Shown: piece by piece, positions 8,568-16,538 of the stretch
Layout: every line of letters starts with the position of its first letter
Position numbering within the stretch: position 1 is the stretch's first letter
Source: Gammaproteobacteria bacterium
Lineage (GTDB): Bacteria; Pseudomonadota; Gammaproteobacteria; Xanthomonadales; Marinicellaceae
Reading direction: 5' to 3'
DNA length: 35,212 nt
Assembly: GCA_024280395.1 (NCBI GenBank)
Contig: JAJRQG010000150.1
Coordinates: 66,091 to 101,302 of the forward strand
Position numbers and translations under genes: made by a program
Notes under the pieces: model-generated
Told to the model about the DNA's origin: nothing
Seen by the model: the letters and a program-made list of their open reading frames with translations, nothing else
Databases searched by the model: none

Positions 8568-10313
8568 ATGCAGATACATACAATCAATATGATCAAAATA
8601 AAAAGAAGGACAATCACTGAAAATAAAAGCCTTGAGCAAACAGGACTTCCCCCACTAATACAAAGGTTATATTTGTCACGCGGCATCACCGACCCAAAAC
8701 AAATTGATTACCGACTCAAACATTTACACACTGCACAACAGTTATCAAATATTCAGAATGCTGCCAACATCGTTATTGATTCAATCAAGAACAGCAAAAA
8801 AATTGTTATAGTAGGCGATTTTGATGCCGATGGTGCTACAGCGACTGCTCTTTGTTTGCGGGCATTTAGGGCTTTTGGTCATCATAACATTGATTTTTTG
8901 GTCCCCAATCGGTTTGATTTTGGTTATGGGCTAAGTACCCAACTTATCCCTATTCTACAAGACATGCAATGTGATTTGATTATCACGGTGGACAATGGCA
9001 TTTCTTCAATTGATGGAACACAGGCCGCGATTGATGCGGGTATGCAGGTGATTATTACCGACCATCACTTGCAAGCAGAAATATTGCCCAACGCCGATGC
9101 AATTGTCAATCCCAATTTACATGGAGATGAATTCCCCAGTAAAAATCTGGCCGGTGTGGGTGTGGTGTTTTATCTATTAGCCGAAATTCGCAGTCAATTG
9201 AATGATTTGAACTGGTTTGTTGAAAATGACCTAATCGCACCCAATTTGGCCCAATGGTTAGACATTGTTGCATTAGGCACCGTTGCCGATATGGTTGGAT
9301 TAGATGACAACAACCGAATATTAGTCACCGAGGGAATCAAACGCATCAAGGCGGGGTATACGGTGGTCGGAATAAAAGCCATACTCAAGGTTGCCGGCAA
9401 AGAAATTGACAAAACCACCACCGAAACATTTGGCTTTGTTATTGCACCGCGCTTAAACGCCGCGGGTCGGTTAGAAGACATGAGTATTGGCATAGAATTG
9501 CTCACCACCGATGATGAAAACAAAGCCTTCTTGTTGGCACAAGAACTGGACACTATTAATCAGCAACGCAAAGAAATTCAAAAAGACATGCAAAAGGTTG
9601 CAGACAGTGTGGTCAATGAATTGGACAAGATAAAAAAATTGCCTGATGGAATTTGTCTATACCACAAAGATTGGCACCAAGGCGTCGTTGGTTTACTGGC
9701 ATCCAAAGTTAAAGAAAAGACCAATCGACCTGTCATTGCTTTTGCTCCTGAAAATGATGAATCAGTGATTCTCAAAGGGTCTGCACGAAGCATCTCTGGC
9801 TTTCATATCCGAGATGCTTTGGTCGATATTGAAACAAACCACCCACAACTGATGCATAAATTCGGTGGACACGCAATGGCTGCAGGACTGTCCATTAATC
9901 GAGAAAACTACGAAGATTTCCGCCATATATTCAATCAATATGTCAACAATGCTCTGACCGAAGAACAACGCCAACACACCATCGAAACCGATGGTGAATT
10001 AGACTCCATAGATTTGTGTCTAGCCGTAGCCGAAGAGTTACAGAGCCATGGTCCTTGGGGGCAAAACTTCCCTGCCCCTTTATTTGATGGTTGGTTCAAT
10101 ATCATCGACAAAAAAGAAGTGGGTACCGGCCACACCAAACTCACCCTACAAACCCAAGATTTTAGCAAAAGAATTAGTGCGATTGCTTTCGGAATCCACC
10201 CCAATCAATTCAAATCCGAAGACGGTAAAAATCAAATCACCTATAAACTAGATATCAATGAATTTCGCGGGCGAAGGAGTTTACAATTGATTGTTCAAGA
10301 TATTATTTATTAA
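8568..10313 (+). CDS. recJ: Single-stranded-DNA-specific exonuclease RecJ
   Basis: 581 residues, close to the E. coli length of 577. It is a 5'-3' ssDNA exonuclease in recombination, base-excision and mismatch repair. The DHH phosphoesterase motifs are complete: VGDFDADGAT (82-91), DNGISS (142-147), TDHH (164-167) and PRLNAAGR, followed by the DHHA1 motif GGHAMAAGL and a C-terminal OB-fold ending YKLDINEFRGRRSLQLI. The start is uncertain: ATG at 8589 (MIKIKRR) is as likely as 8568, and neither has a clear ribosome-binding site. It is isolated, without the dsbC or prfB neighbours seen in enterobacteria. Confidence 0.97.
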   Translation: MQIHTINMIKIKRRTITENKSLEQTGLPPLIQRLYLSRGITDPKQIDYRLKHLHTAQQLSNIQNAANIVIDSIKNSKKIVIVGDFDADGATATALCLRAFRAFGHHNIDFLVPNRFDFGYGLSTQLIPILQDMQCDLIITVDNGISSIDGTQAAIDAGMQVIITDHHLQAEILPNADAIVNPNLHGDEFPSKNLAGVGVVFYLLAEIRSQLNDLNWFVENDLIAPNLAQWLDIVALGTVADMVGLDDNNRILVTEGIKRIKAGYTVVGIKAILKVAGKEIDKTTTETFGFVIAPRLNAAGRLEDMSIGIELLTTDDENKAFLLAQELDTINQQRKEIQKDMQKVADSVVNELDKIKKLPDGICLYHKDWHQGVVGLLASKVKEKTNRPVIAFAPENDESVILKGSARSISGFHIRDALVDIETNHPQLMHKFGGHAMAAGLSINRENYEDFRHIFNQYVNNALTEEQRQHTIETDGELDSIDLCLAVAEELQSHGPWGQNFPAPLFDGWFNIIDKKEVGTGHTKLTLQTQDFSKRISAIAFGIHPNQFKSEDGKNQITYKLDINEFRGRRSLQLIVQDIIY

Positions 10314-10347
10314 TGCGATGAATACTTATTTTCGTATTTCCAAGACC

Positions 10348-10356
10348 TGTTATACT
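10348..10356 (+). promoter_or_regulatory. Extended -10 promoter for the pilin-like lipoprotein
   Basis: TGTTATACT is an extended -10 (TG-n-TATACT) about 30 bp before the lipoprotein start and 35 bp after the recJ stop. The -35 region at the right distance is poor, as is usual for extended -10 promoters. Confidence 0.4.
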
Positions 10357-10385
10357 GATATTTATTAAAACATATGGGGTTTATT

Positions 10386-10793
10386 ATGTATAAAAAATGG
10401 ACTAAATTATTTATAGTTACAGTCATGTTGCTGATTTTAAACAGTTGTGACAGCTACAAAGCTTATCAGGATTATAAGATCAGAGAAATCATCAATGATA
10501 AAACCGCTTCAATTAACAGAGAAAGGATGTCAATTCATGAGTATTATCTAAGAAATCAGGCATTTCCTAAAGATGATTCATTTTCTAAAAAATTCATTGA
10601 AAAGAAAGATTTTGTTTATAATCCAAGTAATGGTCAAATCACCATATTTATTTCAGAAAACGACCCAGAAGAAATAAATGAATTAATAGGTGAAAAGTTA
10701 ATCTATACGCCAGGATTTAATGAAGATACATATCTTATGACATGGACATGTAAAACGACAATTAATACATCACTGGCTCCCTACTGTCAGTAA
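10386..10793 (+). CDS. Small lipoprotein with a type IV pilin-like C-terminal half
   Basis: 135 residues from the second ATG, chosen because GGGG sits 6 bp before it; an in-frame ATG at 10374 has no ribosome-binding site. A signal peptide with lipobox LNSC (Cys21) predicts lipid anchoring. The C-terminal half has the order of a pilin head: GQITIFISE, then IGEKLIYTP, then a terminal MTWTCKTTI...LAPYCQ in which two cysteines could form the pilin disulfide loop. Unlike a pilin, there is no prepilin G/FTLIE site; the pilin N-terminal helix is replaced by a lipoprotein signal and a short charged helix. The pilin resemblance is my reading of motif spacing, not a search result. AT-rich compared with recJ. 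Confidence 0.6.
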   Translation: MYKKWTKLFIVTVMLLILNSCDSYKAYQDYKIREIINDKTASINRERMSIHEYYLRNQAFPKDDSFSKKFIEKKDFVYNPSNGQITIFISENDPEEINELIGEKLIYTPGFNEDTYLMTWTCKTTINTSLAPYCQ

Positions 10794-10888
10794 ATTTCAA
10801 ATAAGCTACAATCAATGGCGTCAAAGTCTGACTTCATCGATGTAGTAAATATAACCCAGAGGGTTGGAACAATATTTTGTCATCTATA

Positions 10889-10919
10889 AATCTTATTTAG
10901 TTCTAGGTCGAATAAGATT
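10889..10919. terminator. Hairpin between convergent genes
   Basis: AATCTTATT (10889-10897) and AATAAGATT (10911-10919) are perfect 9-bp complements with a 13-base loop. The right arm overlaps the stop codon of the minus-strand gene. It is AT-rich and has no strong T-tract, so the terminator role is tentative. Confidence 0.35.
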
Positions 10920-11550
10920 ATAAAGACTCTTTAAGCTCATTTAAATCATCTACAATTTGATCTGCAGATAATGCCTGAAAATAATAACTTTCTCCACTTG
11001 CCTCAATTACAATCTTACTTGAATTCTTATAGATATAACGCTTATAAAAACCAAATTTCAACAACCAATGATCAACCAGTAAACCTGATGCTTTGTGGAT
11101 GTCCGTAATATCTCTCCAATTTATTTCTACTGTTTTAAGTTTCATAAAACTGTATTTATAGGGAACAAACACAATAGATTTATCACCTATTAGAAGTAAG
11201 CCGTTTATCGCTCTTTTTTTATTTTTAGCAAATATTTGTAGATTATTGGCATTAAACTTTACCAGAACTTTTCCGACAGATGCAGACACTGGTGCAAATA
11301 ATAATTTAGAATCGTATTTTAAATAAAATTTTAGATACATATAAACCAGTAAAAAATCTAGAGTTATAATTCCAAAAATATATAGAAAACTTGTTTTATT
11401 TAGTTCAAACCCATTAAAGAGGTATAAAAAGGCAGCTAATAAAATCAATAGCAATATGTATAATTTCAATAGATTCATTTCTATAGACTGTTTTTTAGAT
11501 TTACTTTCCTTTATGTAGTCGAATAATATATCTTGTTTTTGTGTTTTCAT
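10918..11550 (-). CDS. Two-helix membrane protein with a PH/GRAM-like soluble domain
   Basis: 210 residues, unrecognised family. A charged cytoplasmic N-terminus is followed by two transmembrane segments (about residues 27-48 and 54-76). The remaining ~130 residues are beta-rich with a closing helix (LLLIGDKSIVFVPYKY, VEINWRDITDIHKASG, SKIVIEASGESYYFQA, ADQIVDDLNELKESL), a pattern that resembles bacterial PH or GRAM domains. Start supported by AGGAG 7 bp upstream. The gene lies 16 bp after the DUF2089 regulator, so the two form an operon and the regulator may act on, or sense through, this protein. Function unknown. Confidence 0.6.
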   Translation of the reverse strand: MKTQKQDILFDYIKESKSKKQSIEMNLLKLYILLLILLAAFLYLFNGFELNKTSFLYIFGIITLDFLLVYMYLKFYLKYDSKLLFAPVSASVGKVLVKFNANNLQIFAKNKKRAINGLLLIGDKSIVFVPYKYSFMKLKTVEINWRDITDIHKASGLLVDHWLLKFGFYKRYIYKNSSKIVIEASGESYYFQALSADQIVDDLNELKESL

Positions 11551-11566
11551 TGTTTTACTCCTTTTT

Positions 11567-11896
11567 TTATTTAATGCCTATGTTTTCAAATAGGGTTCTG
11601 TTTTCTTTTGAGTTACCTGCTTCTTTCAAAATTTGCTGACGAATTGTAGATATAATCTTATCCAATTTATTTTTAACTGTGGGATAAGATATTCCCATGG
11701 CTTTTTCCATTTTTTTAATGTTCCCACCCGTTAGTAAAAACAATTCCACAAATTGACGTTCATCAGGTTCTAAACGAGCAAGACGAGGCAATAAATATTC
11801 ACCTTGAATTTTCGAATGGCAATGCTTACATTCAAATTGAGTTAATGTATATAACTCGCCACATTGGTTACATGAGCAACTTGCTATTTCTATCAT
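11567..11896 (-). CDS. DUF2089 family zinc-ribbon/HTH regulator
   Basis: About 109 residues. The N-terminal zinc ribbon has paired cysteines (CNQCGELYTL...CKHCHSKI), then the DUF2089 core GEYLLPRLARLEPDERQFVE and a sigma-region-4-like helix-turn-helix (NIKKMEKAMGISYPTVKNKLDKI). I chose the ATG at 11896 (MIEIASC) because AAGAGA lies 6 bp upstream; the frame continues to 11959, but that would run into the palindrome and add residues foreign to the family. Members are usually small predicted transcription factors encoded beside membrane or stress proteins. Followed by the PH-like membrane protein. The palindrome at 11959-12003 is a natural autoregulatory site. Confidence 0.8.
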   Translation of the reverse strand: MIEIASCSCNQCGELYTLTQFECKHCHSKIQGEYLLPRLARLEPDERQFVELFLLTGGNIKKMEKAMGISYPTVKNKLDKIISTIRQQILKEAGNSKENRTLFENIGIK

Positions 11897-11958
11897 GGGC
11901 ATTCTCTTTAATAATAAATAATTTTTCAACAATGAGAATATTAGCGAATGCCACATCA

Positions 11959-12003
11959 ATAATCAAGTTTAATATTGATATTATCAATATTAAACTTGAT
12001 TAT
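11959..12003. promoter_or_regulatory. 45-bp perfect palindrome upstream of the DUF2089 gene
   Basis: The 22-bp arms 11959-11980 and 11982-12003 are exact reverse complements around a single T at 11981; the core reads TATTGATA-T-TATCAATA. It lies 63 bp upstream of the chosen DUF2089 start and about 210 bp upstream of the ECF sigma gene on the other strand. Such length is more than a typical dimer operator, so it may bind a tetramer or two stacked dimers, or form a cruciform. The 337 bp between 11897 and 12233 otherwise hold only very AT-rich DNA and the promoter at 12177. Confidence 0.7.
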
Positions 12004-12176
12004 ATTAATAATTATATTGTGTATAATAATATGTACATAAATAATCAAATAACAAATCACATTTAATAAGAACTAGCGTAATCCAACAATGACATCGAAA
12101 TTACACTTATGAGAAACTCTGTGCTTTATTATAAAACCGAATAATATTGTTACTTTCCCGAAACTTCTCAGTTATG

Positions 12177-12182
12177 TATAAT
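12177..12182 (+). promoter_or_regulatory. Candidate -10 box for the ECF sigma operon
   Basis: TATAAT, a consensus -10, about 30-50 bp before the sigma gene. A weak TTTCCC lies 17 bp upstream as a possible -35. The nearby CCCGAAACTTCTC could instead be an ECF-type -35, which would fit autoregulation. Tentative. Confidence 0.35.
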
Positions 12183-12233
12183 AAATAAAAAATAACACAG
12201 CTGGAATTTAGTATTTATACAGATAATCAAATA

Positions 12234-12767
12234 ATGCTCAAGGTCAAAGATGGCGATTTAGATCAGCTGGCTTTGCTCTATGAAAGATACAAAAACCGAC
12301 TGTTTGGTTATTTCTACAAAATGAACCGCAATACCAGTGTCTGTGAAGACATGGTGCAAGTGACCTTTATGAAAATACTAAAATCAAAACACAATTTTAC
12401 CGGGCAAGGCGAGTTTTCTATGTGGCTATATACCATAGGGCGCAATGTGATGTACGATCATTTCCGAAAAAACAAAGTACAATTAGATGATATTTCAGAA
12501 CATGAAAACTCACTCTATGATCAATCCGATGTAGAACAAGAGTTAGAAACACTTGAAGAGTTAAGTTTGCTAGAAAAGGCATTGGGAAAATTGCCGGTTT
12601 GTGACAAAGAAGTGTTAATAATGAGTCGTTTTGAGCATTTAAAATACAAACAAATTGCTGACTTATTTAAGGTTTCAGAAGGTGCAATAAAAATGAAAGT
12701 AAGAAGAGCATTGATTCAATTGAAAAACAATTATATCCAGTTAGAAAGAGGTGGATACCATGAATAA
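12234..12767 (+). CDS. ECF-family RNA polymerase sigma factor
   Basis: 177 residues from the first ATG. Region 2 spans about residues 11-85 (LYERYKNRLFGYFYKM, CEDMVQVTFMKILK, WLYTIGRNVMYDHFRKN) and region 4 about 118-172 (LGKLPVCDKEVLIMSRFEHL, YKQIADLFKVSEGAIKMKVR), joined by an acidic linker. ECF factors redirect RNA polymerase, usually under control of a partner anti-sigma factor. The frame is open upstream to 12195, and the codons just before the ATG encode TDNQI, which resembles the usual N-terminus of this family (TDEQLMLKV...). An ATT at 12213 with GGAA 6 bp upstream could be the true start. The stop overlaps the start of the next gene by 8 bp, indicating translational coupling. Confidence 0.92.
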   Translation: MLKVKDGDLDQLALLYERYKNRLFGYFYKMNRNTSVCEDMVQVTFMKILKSKHNFTGQGEFSMWLYTIGRNVMYDHFRKNKVQLDDISEHENSLYDQSDVEQELETLEELSLLEKALGKLPVCDKEVLIMSRFEHLKYKQIADLFKVSEGAIKMKVRRALIQLKNNYIQLERGGYHE

Positions 12768-13578
12768 TAATAACAACAATAATCAAAAAGAAAAAATACT
12801 AGACTACCTATTGGGCAATTTAGACGCACAGGAAAGCACTGAATTTCAAAGCCAAATGGACCAAAACCTAGACTTAAAATCACTTGTTGATGAAATGCAT
12901 CGGGCTTTAGATATTGCCAAAGAAATCGATTCTATTCATGTACCCAAACCATCACAGGCTATGGATAAGTCGTTTTATTCCATGCTAAATACGGCTAAAA
13001 AACAACAAATTAGTCCTTGGAAGAAAAGCCTGCAATCATTCAGTCAACTGTTTACTTTTACTCATTTGAAACCTGTGCTTTATGGTGCAGCCATGTTGAG
13101 CGTTGGTATCTATTTGGGTCAGAACTATCAGCCCCGCAACATTAAAACCGAAATTAACAACAATTATTCCAACAACCGTTCCAATGAGATGCAAAACCTA
13201 GCAGTGGTATCCATGTTGCAATTGCCATCTGCAAGCACACGTTTGCAAGCAGTTAGTTTGGTAGAAAACTCCAACAAAGCCAATGATAAAGTTATGTCCT
13301 CTCTGTTTTACATCTTAAACAATGACAGCAATACCAACGTACGTTTGGCTGTTTTGGATGCCCTGATACAATTCAGCAATACCCCAACGGTGCGCGCCCA
13401 ATTGGTCAACTCTATAACCAATCAAGACTCACCGATGGTGCAAGTGGCTATAGCTGAACTGATGTTGTACTTGCAAGAAAGCAAAGCCATTCCACCCTTG
13501 AAAAAATTATTAGACAGCAAAAACCTAATCGAGCCAGCGAGAGAAAAAATTCTTCTCGCCGTCAATGAAATCATTTAA
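12760..13578 (+). CDS. Membrane-anchored HEAT-repeat protein, probable anti-sigma factor
   Basis: 272 residues. The start ATG overlaps the sigma stop and has AGGTGG 5 bp upstream. After a run of Asn encoded by AAT/AAC, residues about 10-60 look like an anti-sigma N-terminus (ILDYLLGNLDAQESTEF). A single transmembrane helix follows at about 106-122 (VLYGAAMLSVGIYLGQ). The C-terminal ~120 residues, predicted periplasmic, form HEAT repeats (STRLQAVSLVENS, NTNVRLAVLDALIQF, SPMVQVAIAELMLYL). No zinc-binding HxxxCxxC anti-sigma motif is present. Position and topology suggest it holds the sigma factor and senses an envelope signal through the HEAT domain; this is inference. Confidence 0.72.
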   Translation: MNNNNNNNQKEKILDYLLGNLDAQESTEFQSQMDQNLDLKSLVDEMHRALDIAKEIDSIHVPKPSQAMDKSFYSMLNTAKKQQISPWKKSLQSFSQLFTFTHLKPVLYGAAMLSVGIYLGQNYQPRNIKTEINNNYSNNRSNEMQNLAVVSMLQLPSASTRLQAVSLVENSNKANDKVMSSLFYILNNDSNTNVRLAVLDALIQFSNTPTVRAQLVNSITNQDSPMVQVAIAELMLYLQESKAIPPLKKLLDSKNLIEPAREKILLAVNEII

Positions 13579-13591
13579 ACAGGACAGAAAC

Positions 13592-14464
13592 ATGAAAACA
13601 CTATTACTTATAACAAGCTTAATTTTTACAGTAAGTTGTCAAGCCGGTTCAAATTGGAAATTTAAAGACCATGAAACCATCCAAACCAGCTATCAATTTA
13701 AGCAGCAAACCAATGAAAACACCTTGTATGTACACAACATCAACGGCTTTGTTGAGATTGAAGGTTACGATGGTGACACTGTACAAGTTGATATTGATAA
13801 AACCTTGCTTGCTAAAAGTGAGAAGAACTTACAAGTGGCAAAAAAAGAAGCCTGGTTTAAAGTGGTGAATGAAAACAATGAAATCCACATGTTCATGAAA
13901 ACACCCTATTCCAAATTGGAATTAAAAGAGGGTAAGTTGCATTTTCAAGAAAACAACAATACTCAAAAATACCAATACAAAATGAATTATAAAATCAAAG
14001 TTCCAAGACACACCAATCTCAATATACTGGCGGTCAATGATGGATACATCAATATTAACAATATCCAAGCCCAACTCATTTATGCCAAAAATATCAATGG
14101 CGAGATTGAATTGAACAAAGTTTCAGGTGAAATGGAAATCATGACCGTCAATGGTGACATAGCACTGACTTATTTAGACGAAAACATCCAAAATGGACGT
14201 TTCAAATCAGTCAATGGGACTTTTAATATCCATTTCACTAAAAAACCAGATCTTGAAATCAGCTACAAGACCTTAAATGGACACTTGTACACAGCCTTTG
14301 ATCCAACTGATGTTTCTTCTGTTGTACAACAACAATACAAAGGAAAAAAACATGGCATTAAATACAAAGTTAAAAGAAAAAAAGTGGTGACAATTGGCAA
14401 TGGCACCCATAAATTTTATTTCAAAACAATTAATGGCGACATCAATATCGCTAAAAAAGTATAA
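13592..14464 (+). CDS. DUF4097 family beta-strand-repeat protein 1
   Basis: 290 residues from the ATG with AGGA 7 bp upstream; this start gives a clean signal peptide (MKTLLLITSLIFTVSCQAG), whose TVSC could be a weak lipobox. The rest is repeating beta strands with an N-G turn in each (HNINGFVEIEGY, AKNINGEIELNKV, MTVNGDIALTY, KSVNGTFNIHF, KTINGDINIAKK), the DUF4097/putative adhesin pattern, which predicts a small beta-helix. Exported, location uncertain. It is 13 bp after the HEAT gene and is followed by a paralogue; both are probably targets of, or signal partners for, the sigma operon. Confidence 0.75.
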   Translation: MKTLLLITSLIFTVSCQAGSNWKFKDHETIQTSYQFKQQTNENTLYVHNINGFVEIEGYDGDTVQVDIDKTLLAKSEKNLQVAKKEAWFKVVNENNEIHMFMKTPYSKLELKEGKLHFQENNNTQKYQYKMNYKIKVPRHTNLNILAVNDGYININNIQAQLIYAKNINGEIELNKVSGEMEIMTVNGDIALTYLDENIQNGRFKSVNGTFNIHFTKKPDLEISYKTLNGHLYTAFDPTDVSSVVQQQYKGKKHGIKYKVKRKKVVTIGNGTHKFYFKTINGDINIAKKV

Positions 14465-14493
14465 ACCTATACAATCACATGACGAGAATTACC

Positions 14494-15306
14494 ATGAAAA
14501 TACTATTATCATTAATATTAAGCATTTCAGCACTATCAACAACAGCCAAAGACTTTGGCGAAGTTCTCGATGAAATTGTTGTGCCATTAAGCTCACCCAA
14601 TACAGTGGGCAAATTGGACTCATCGCAGGTATACGGAGGCATAAAAGTTACTGGATACAGTGGCAAAGAGGTTGTAGTCATTGTTCATCAAAGGCAAAAA
14701 CAGTATAAAATGGTCAAAAAAAATGGGCTAACCATGATTCCAAATAATTCATTCAACCTTGAAATAGAGGAAGAAAACAACACTGTTTACATCACGTCTC
14801 GTCCCCGTGGTAGTAATCCTGCTATTAACTTAGAAGTTAAAGTACCCCAACATTTTGATCTCAAAATCAACAATGTTAACAATGGTGATATTTATGTTAA
14901 TAATGTCGAAGGTGAATTTGAAATCAGTAACATTAATGGAAACATCATTTTGGAGTCTATATCGGGATCGGTTATAGCCGATACCGTCAATGGCAAAATA
15001 TCTGCAGTTTTTAATAATGTCAACAAAGGTGCCAGCATGGCATTTAGCAGTATAAATCACAATATTGACATTTTATATCCCAAAAGTACCAAAGCAAATT
15101 TGAGAATCAAAACCATCAAAGGCAATATTTATACAGGATTCGAAATGGATGTACAAAAAAGCAAACAAGAGTCTGATAACTCCTTCAAGAAAGGCAAACA
15201 CAAATATGGCATTCATCAATGGGTCAAAGGAAAGATCAATGGCGGCGGACCCGAGTATTCATTTTCTAGTATCAATGGCGATGTAACCATTAGAAAACAA
15301 GATTAA
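14494..15306 (+). CDS. DUF4097 family beta-strand-repeat protein 2
   Basis: 270 residues from the ATG at 14494, which gives a normal signal peptide (MKILLSLILSISALSTTA-KD); an in-frame ATG at 14479 would add five residues. It has the same ladder of N-G beta turns as the preceding gene (NNVNNGDIYVNN, SNINGNIILES, DTVNGKISAVF, SSINGDVTIRK) and the same penultimate lysine-rich insert before the last strand, so the two are tandem duplicates that have diverged widely. Predicted periplasmic or extracellular. Last gene of the sigma operon; no strong terminator seen downstream. Confidence 0.75.
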   Translation: MKILLSLILSISALSTTAKDFGEVLDEIVVPLSSPNTVGKLDSSQVYGGIKVTGYSGKEVVVIVHQRQKQYKMVKKNGLTMIPNNSFNLEIEEENNTVYITSRPRGSNPAINLEVKVPQHFDLKINNVNNGDIYVNNVEGEFEISNINGNIILESISGSVIADTVNGKISAVFNNVNKGASMAFSSINHNIDILYPKSTKANLRIKTIKGNIYTGFEMDVQKSKQESDNSFKKGKHKYGIHQWVKGKINGGGPEYSFSSINGDVTIRKQD

Positions 15307-15432
15307 TTATCAAATCAACATTGAGTTGAATGATATATAAATAAGATGTTTTTTCTGAAATCCTCTAGATTAGAGGGGGAGTTTAATCTCACCATTGTTA
15401 TAATTCGCAACCTTATTTAAATTGAGAAAACA

Positions 15433-15804
15433 ATGAAACAGATTATAATGGTTGTGTTTTTATTGGTGTTGTTCACAAAAGGCCATGCAAAAAACTTACA
15501 AGACGAATCGGCTATAGATACTTACAACACACAATTATGTGAACTGGGTAGTACCTTAGTTCAACAAATGGTTGATCAATTGCGCAGTGGAGCCGACTCA
15601 TCGGCACTGCTATCCTCTTTTGAAAAACGCTTACCCAAAGAACAAATACCAATGGCAGTAGACACACTTAACCAAGCGAAATCTGACGTCAGATTTAATG
15701 TCACTCGAGAACGGTCAAAAAGCCGTTTTCTGACCAATTGTTTGGCTGGCAATTTTCCAGCCTATAAATTTTTGATAGATTCATACGCCGCTCAATTTGA
15801 TTAA
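15433..15804 (+). CDS. Small exported protein of unknown function
   Basis: 123 residues. Clear signal peptide (MKQIIMVVFLLVLFTKGHA-KN). The mature ~104 residues are predicted helical, with two cysteines (LCELG and NCLAG) that could form a disulfide. I recognise no family. It does not carry the FE tag (ends AAQFD). An intrinsic terminator follows, so it is probably monocistronic. Confidence 0.6.
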   Translation: MKQIIMVVFLLVLFTKGHAKNLQDESAIDTYNTQLCELGSTLVQQMVDQLRSGADSSALLSSFEKRLPKEQIPMAVDTLNQAKSDVRFNVTRERSKSRFLTNCLAGNFPAYKFLIDSYAAQFD

Positions 15805-15813
15805 TTTCAGATA

Positions 15814-15838
15814 AATAAAGCCAGTCGAGGCTTTTATT
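15814..15838 (+). terminator. Intrinsic terminator
   Basis: AATAAAGCC, a 6-base loop AGTCGA, then GGCTTTTATT: a GC-capped stem with a T-rich descending arm, 10 bp after the stop at 15804. It ends exactly where the next promoter's -35 begins. Confidence 0.65.
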
Positions 15839-15866
15839 TGTTGGCCATATACTTTTCTGTTAAAAT
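15838..15866 (+). promoter_or_regulatory. Sigma-70 promoter for the PhnA-family gene
   Basis: TTGTTG (15838-15843), 17 bp spacer, TAAAAT (15861-15866), giving a leader of about 20 bases before the ATG at 15895. Confidence 0.6.
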
Positions 15867-15894
15867 CCGCTCATTAAAATTTTATGAGATTATC

Positions 15895-16470
15895 ATGACA
15901 AAAGCAGCCTTAATGACACGTGCCGATTCAAAATGTGAATTGTGTGGAGCAACAAACAATCTTGATGTTTATGCCATTCCTCCTGATTTGGATGGTGGCT
16001 TTGATAAAAGTATCTTGGCCTGTGACACTTGCTGTTCACAAATCAATAAAGATGTTGATATGGACACCAACCATTGGCGTTGTTTGACCGAAAGTATGTG
16101 GAATGAAAACCTTCCAGTGCAAGTGATGTCATGGCGCATGTTGTCGCGATTAAATGCTGAAGGCTGGGCACAGGATGCCTTGGATATGCTGTATTTGGAA
16201 GACGACGCCCTAACCTGGGCAAAAGTCACTGGCGAAGGCGAAGCAGAAGATGCCGCACTTATTCACAAAGACAGCAATGGCGTAACACTCCAATCAGGTG
16301 ATACAGTGGTTCTAATCAAAGATTTGCCCGTCAAAGGCACCAGTATGGTTGCTAAACGTGGTACTGCCGTACGTAAAATTGGTTTAGTCAATGACAATGC
16401 CGAACACATCACTGGCAGAGTTAACGGCCAAAGCATTGTGATATTGACGCAGTTTACAAAGAAAACTTAA
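15895..16470 (+). CDS. PhnA-family zinc-ribbon protein
   Basis: 191 residues from the ATG at 15895; the open frame extends to 15838, but that part is promoter. The N-terminal zinc ribbon has C14-x2-C17 and C43-x2-C46 (CELCGA, CDTCC). The C-terminal PhnA domain is clear: DSNGVTLQSGDTVVLIKDL, VKGTSMVAKRGTAVRKIGLV. PhnA/YjdM proteins were once linked to phosphonate use, but the link is weak and their role is unknown. This version is about 80 residues longer than the E. coli protein, with an insert between ribbon and PhnA domain. Single gene with its own promoter and a strong terminator. Confidence 0.85.
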   Translation: MTKAALMTRADSKCELCGATNNLDVYAIPPDLDGGFDKSILACDTCCSQINKDVDMDTNHWRCLTESMWNENLPVQVMSWRMLSRLNAEGWAQDALDMLYLEDDALTWAKVTGEGEAEDAALIHKDSNGVTLQSGDTVVLIKDLPVKGTSMVAKRGTAVRKIGLVNDNAEHITGRVNGQSIVILTQFTKKT

Positions 16471-16486
16471 CAAATTATGAGAAAAT

Positions 16487-16527
16487 GTTCCTGAAACGTT
16501 TGAATTATTCAACGGTTCAGGAACTTT
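16487..16527. terminator. Bidirectional terminator between convergent genes
   Basis: GTTCCTGAA (16487-16495) and TTCAGGAAC (16516-16524) are a perfect 9-bp stem; inner bases TTGAAT/ATTCAA extend the helix with small bulges. It is followed by TTTA on the plus strand and ATTTTC on the minus strand, so it can serve both the PhnA gene and the minus-strand operon. Confidence 0.65.
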
Positions 16528-16538
16528 ATAGTTTCATG

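Noticed and set aside
12760-12790. AAT/AAC run encoding poly-Asn, possible phase-variable repeat
   Set aside because: The codons are mixed, and trinucleotide changes would stay in frame, so slippage would not switch the gene off.
15362-15376. Hairpin CCTCTA-GAT-TAGAGG before the small exported protein gene
   Set aside because: The 6-bp stem with a 3-base loop has no T-tract; too small to call a terminator or riboswitch.
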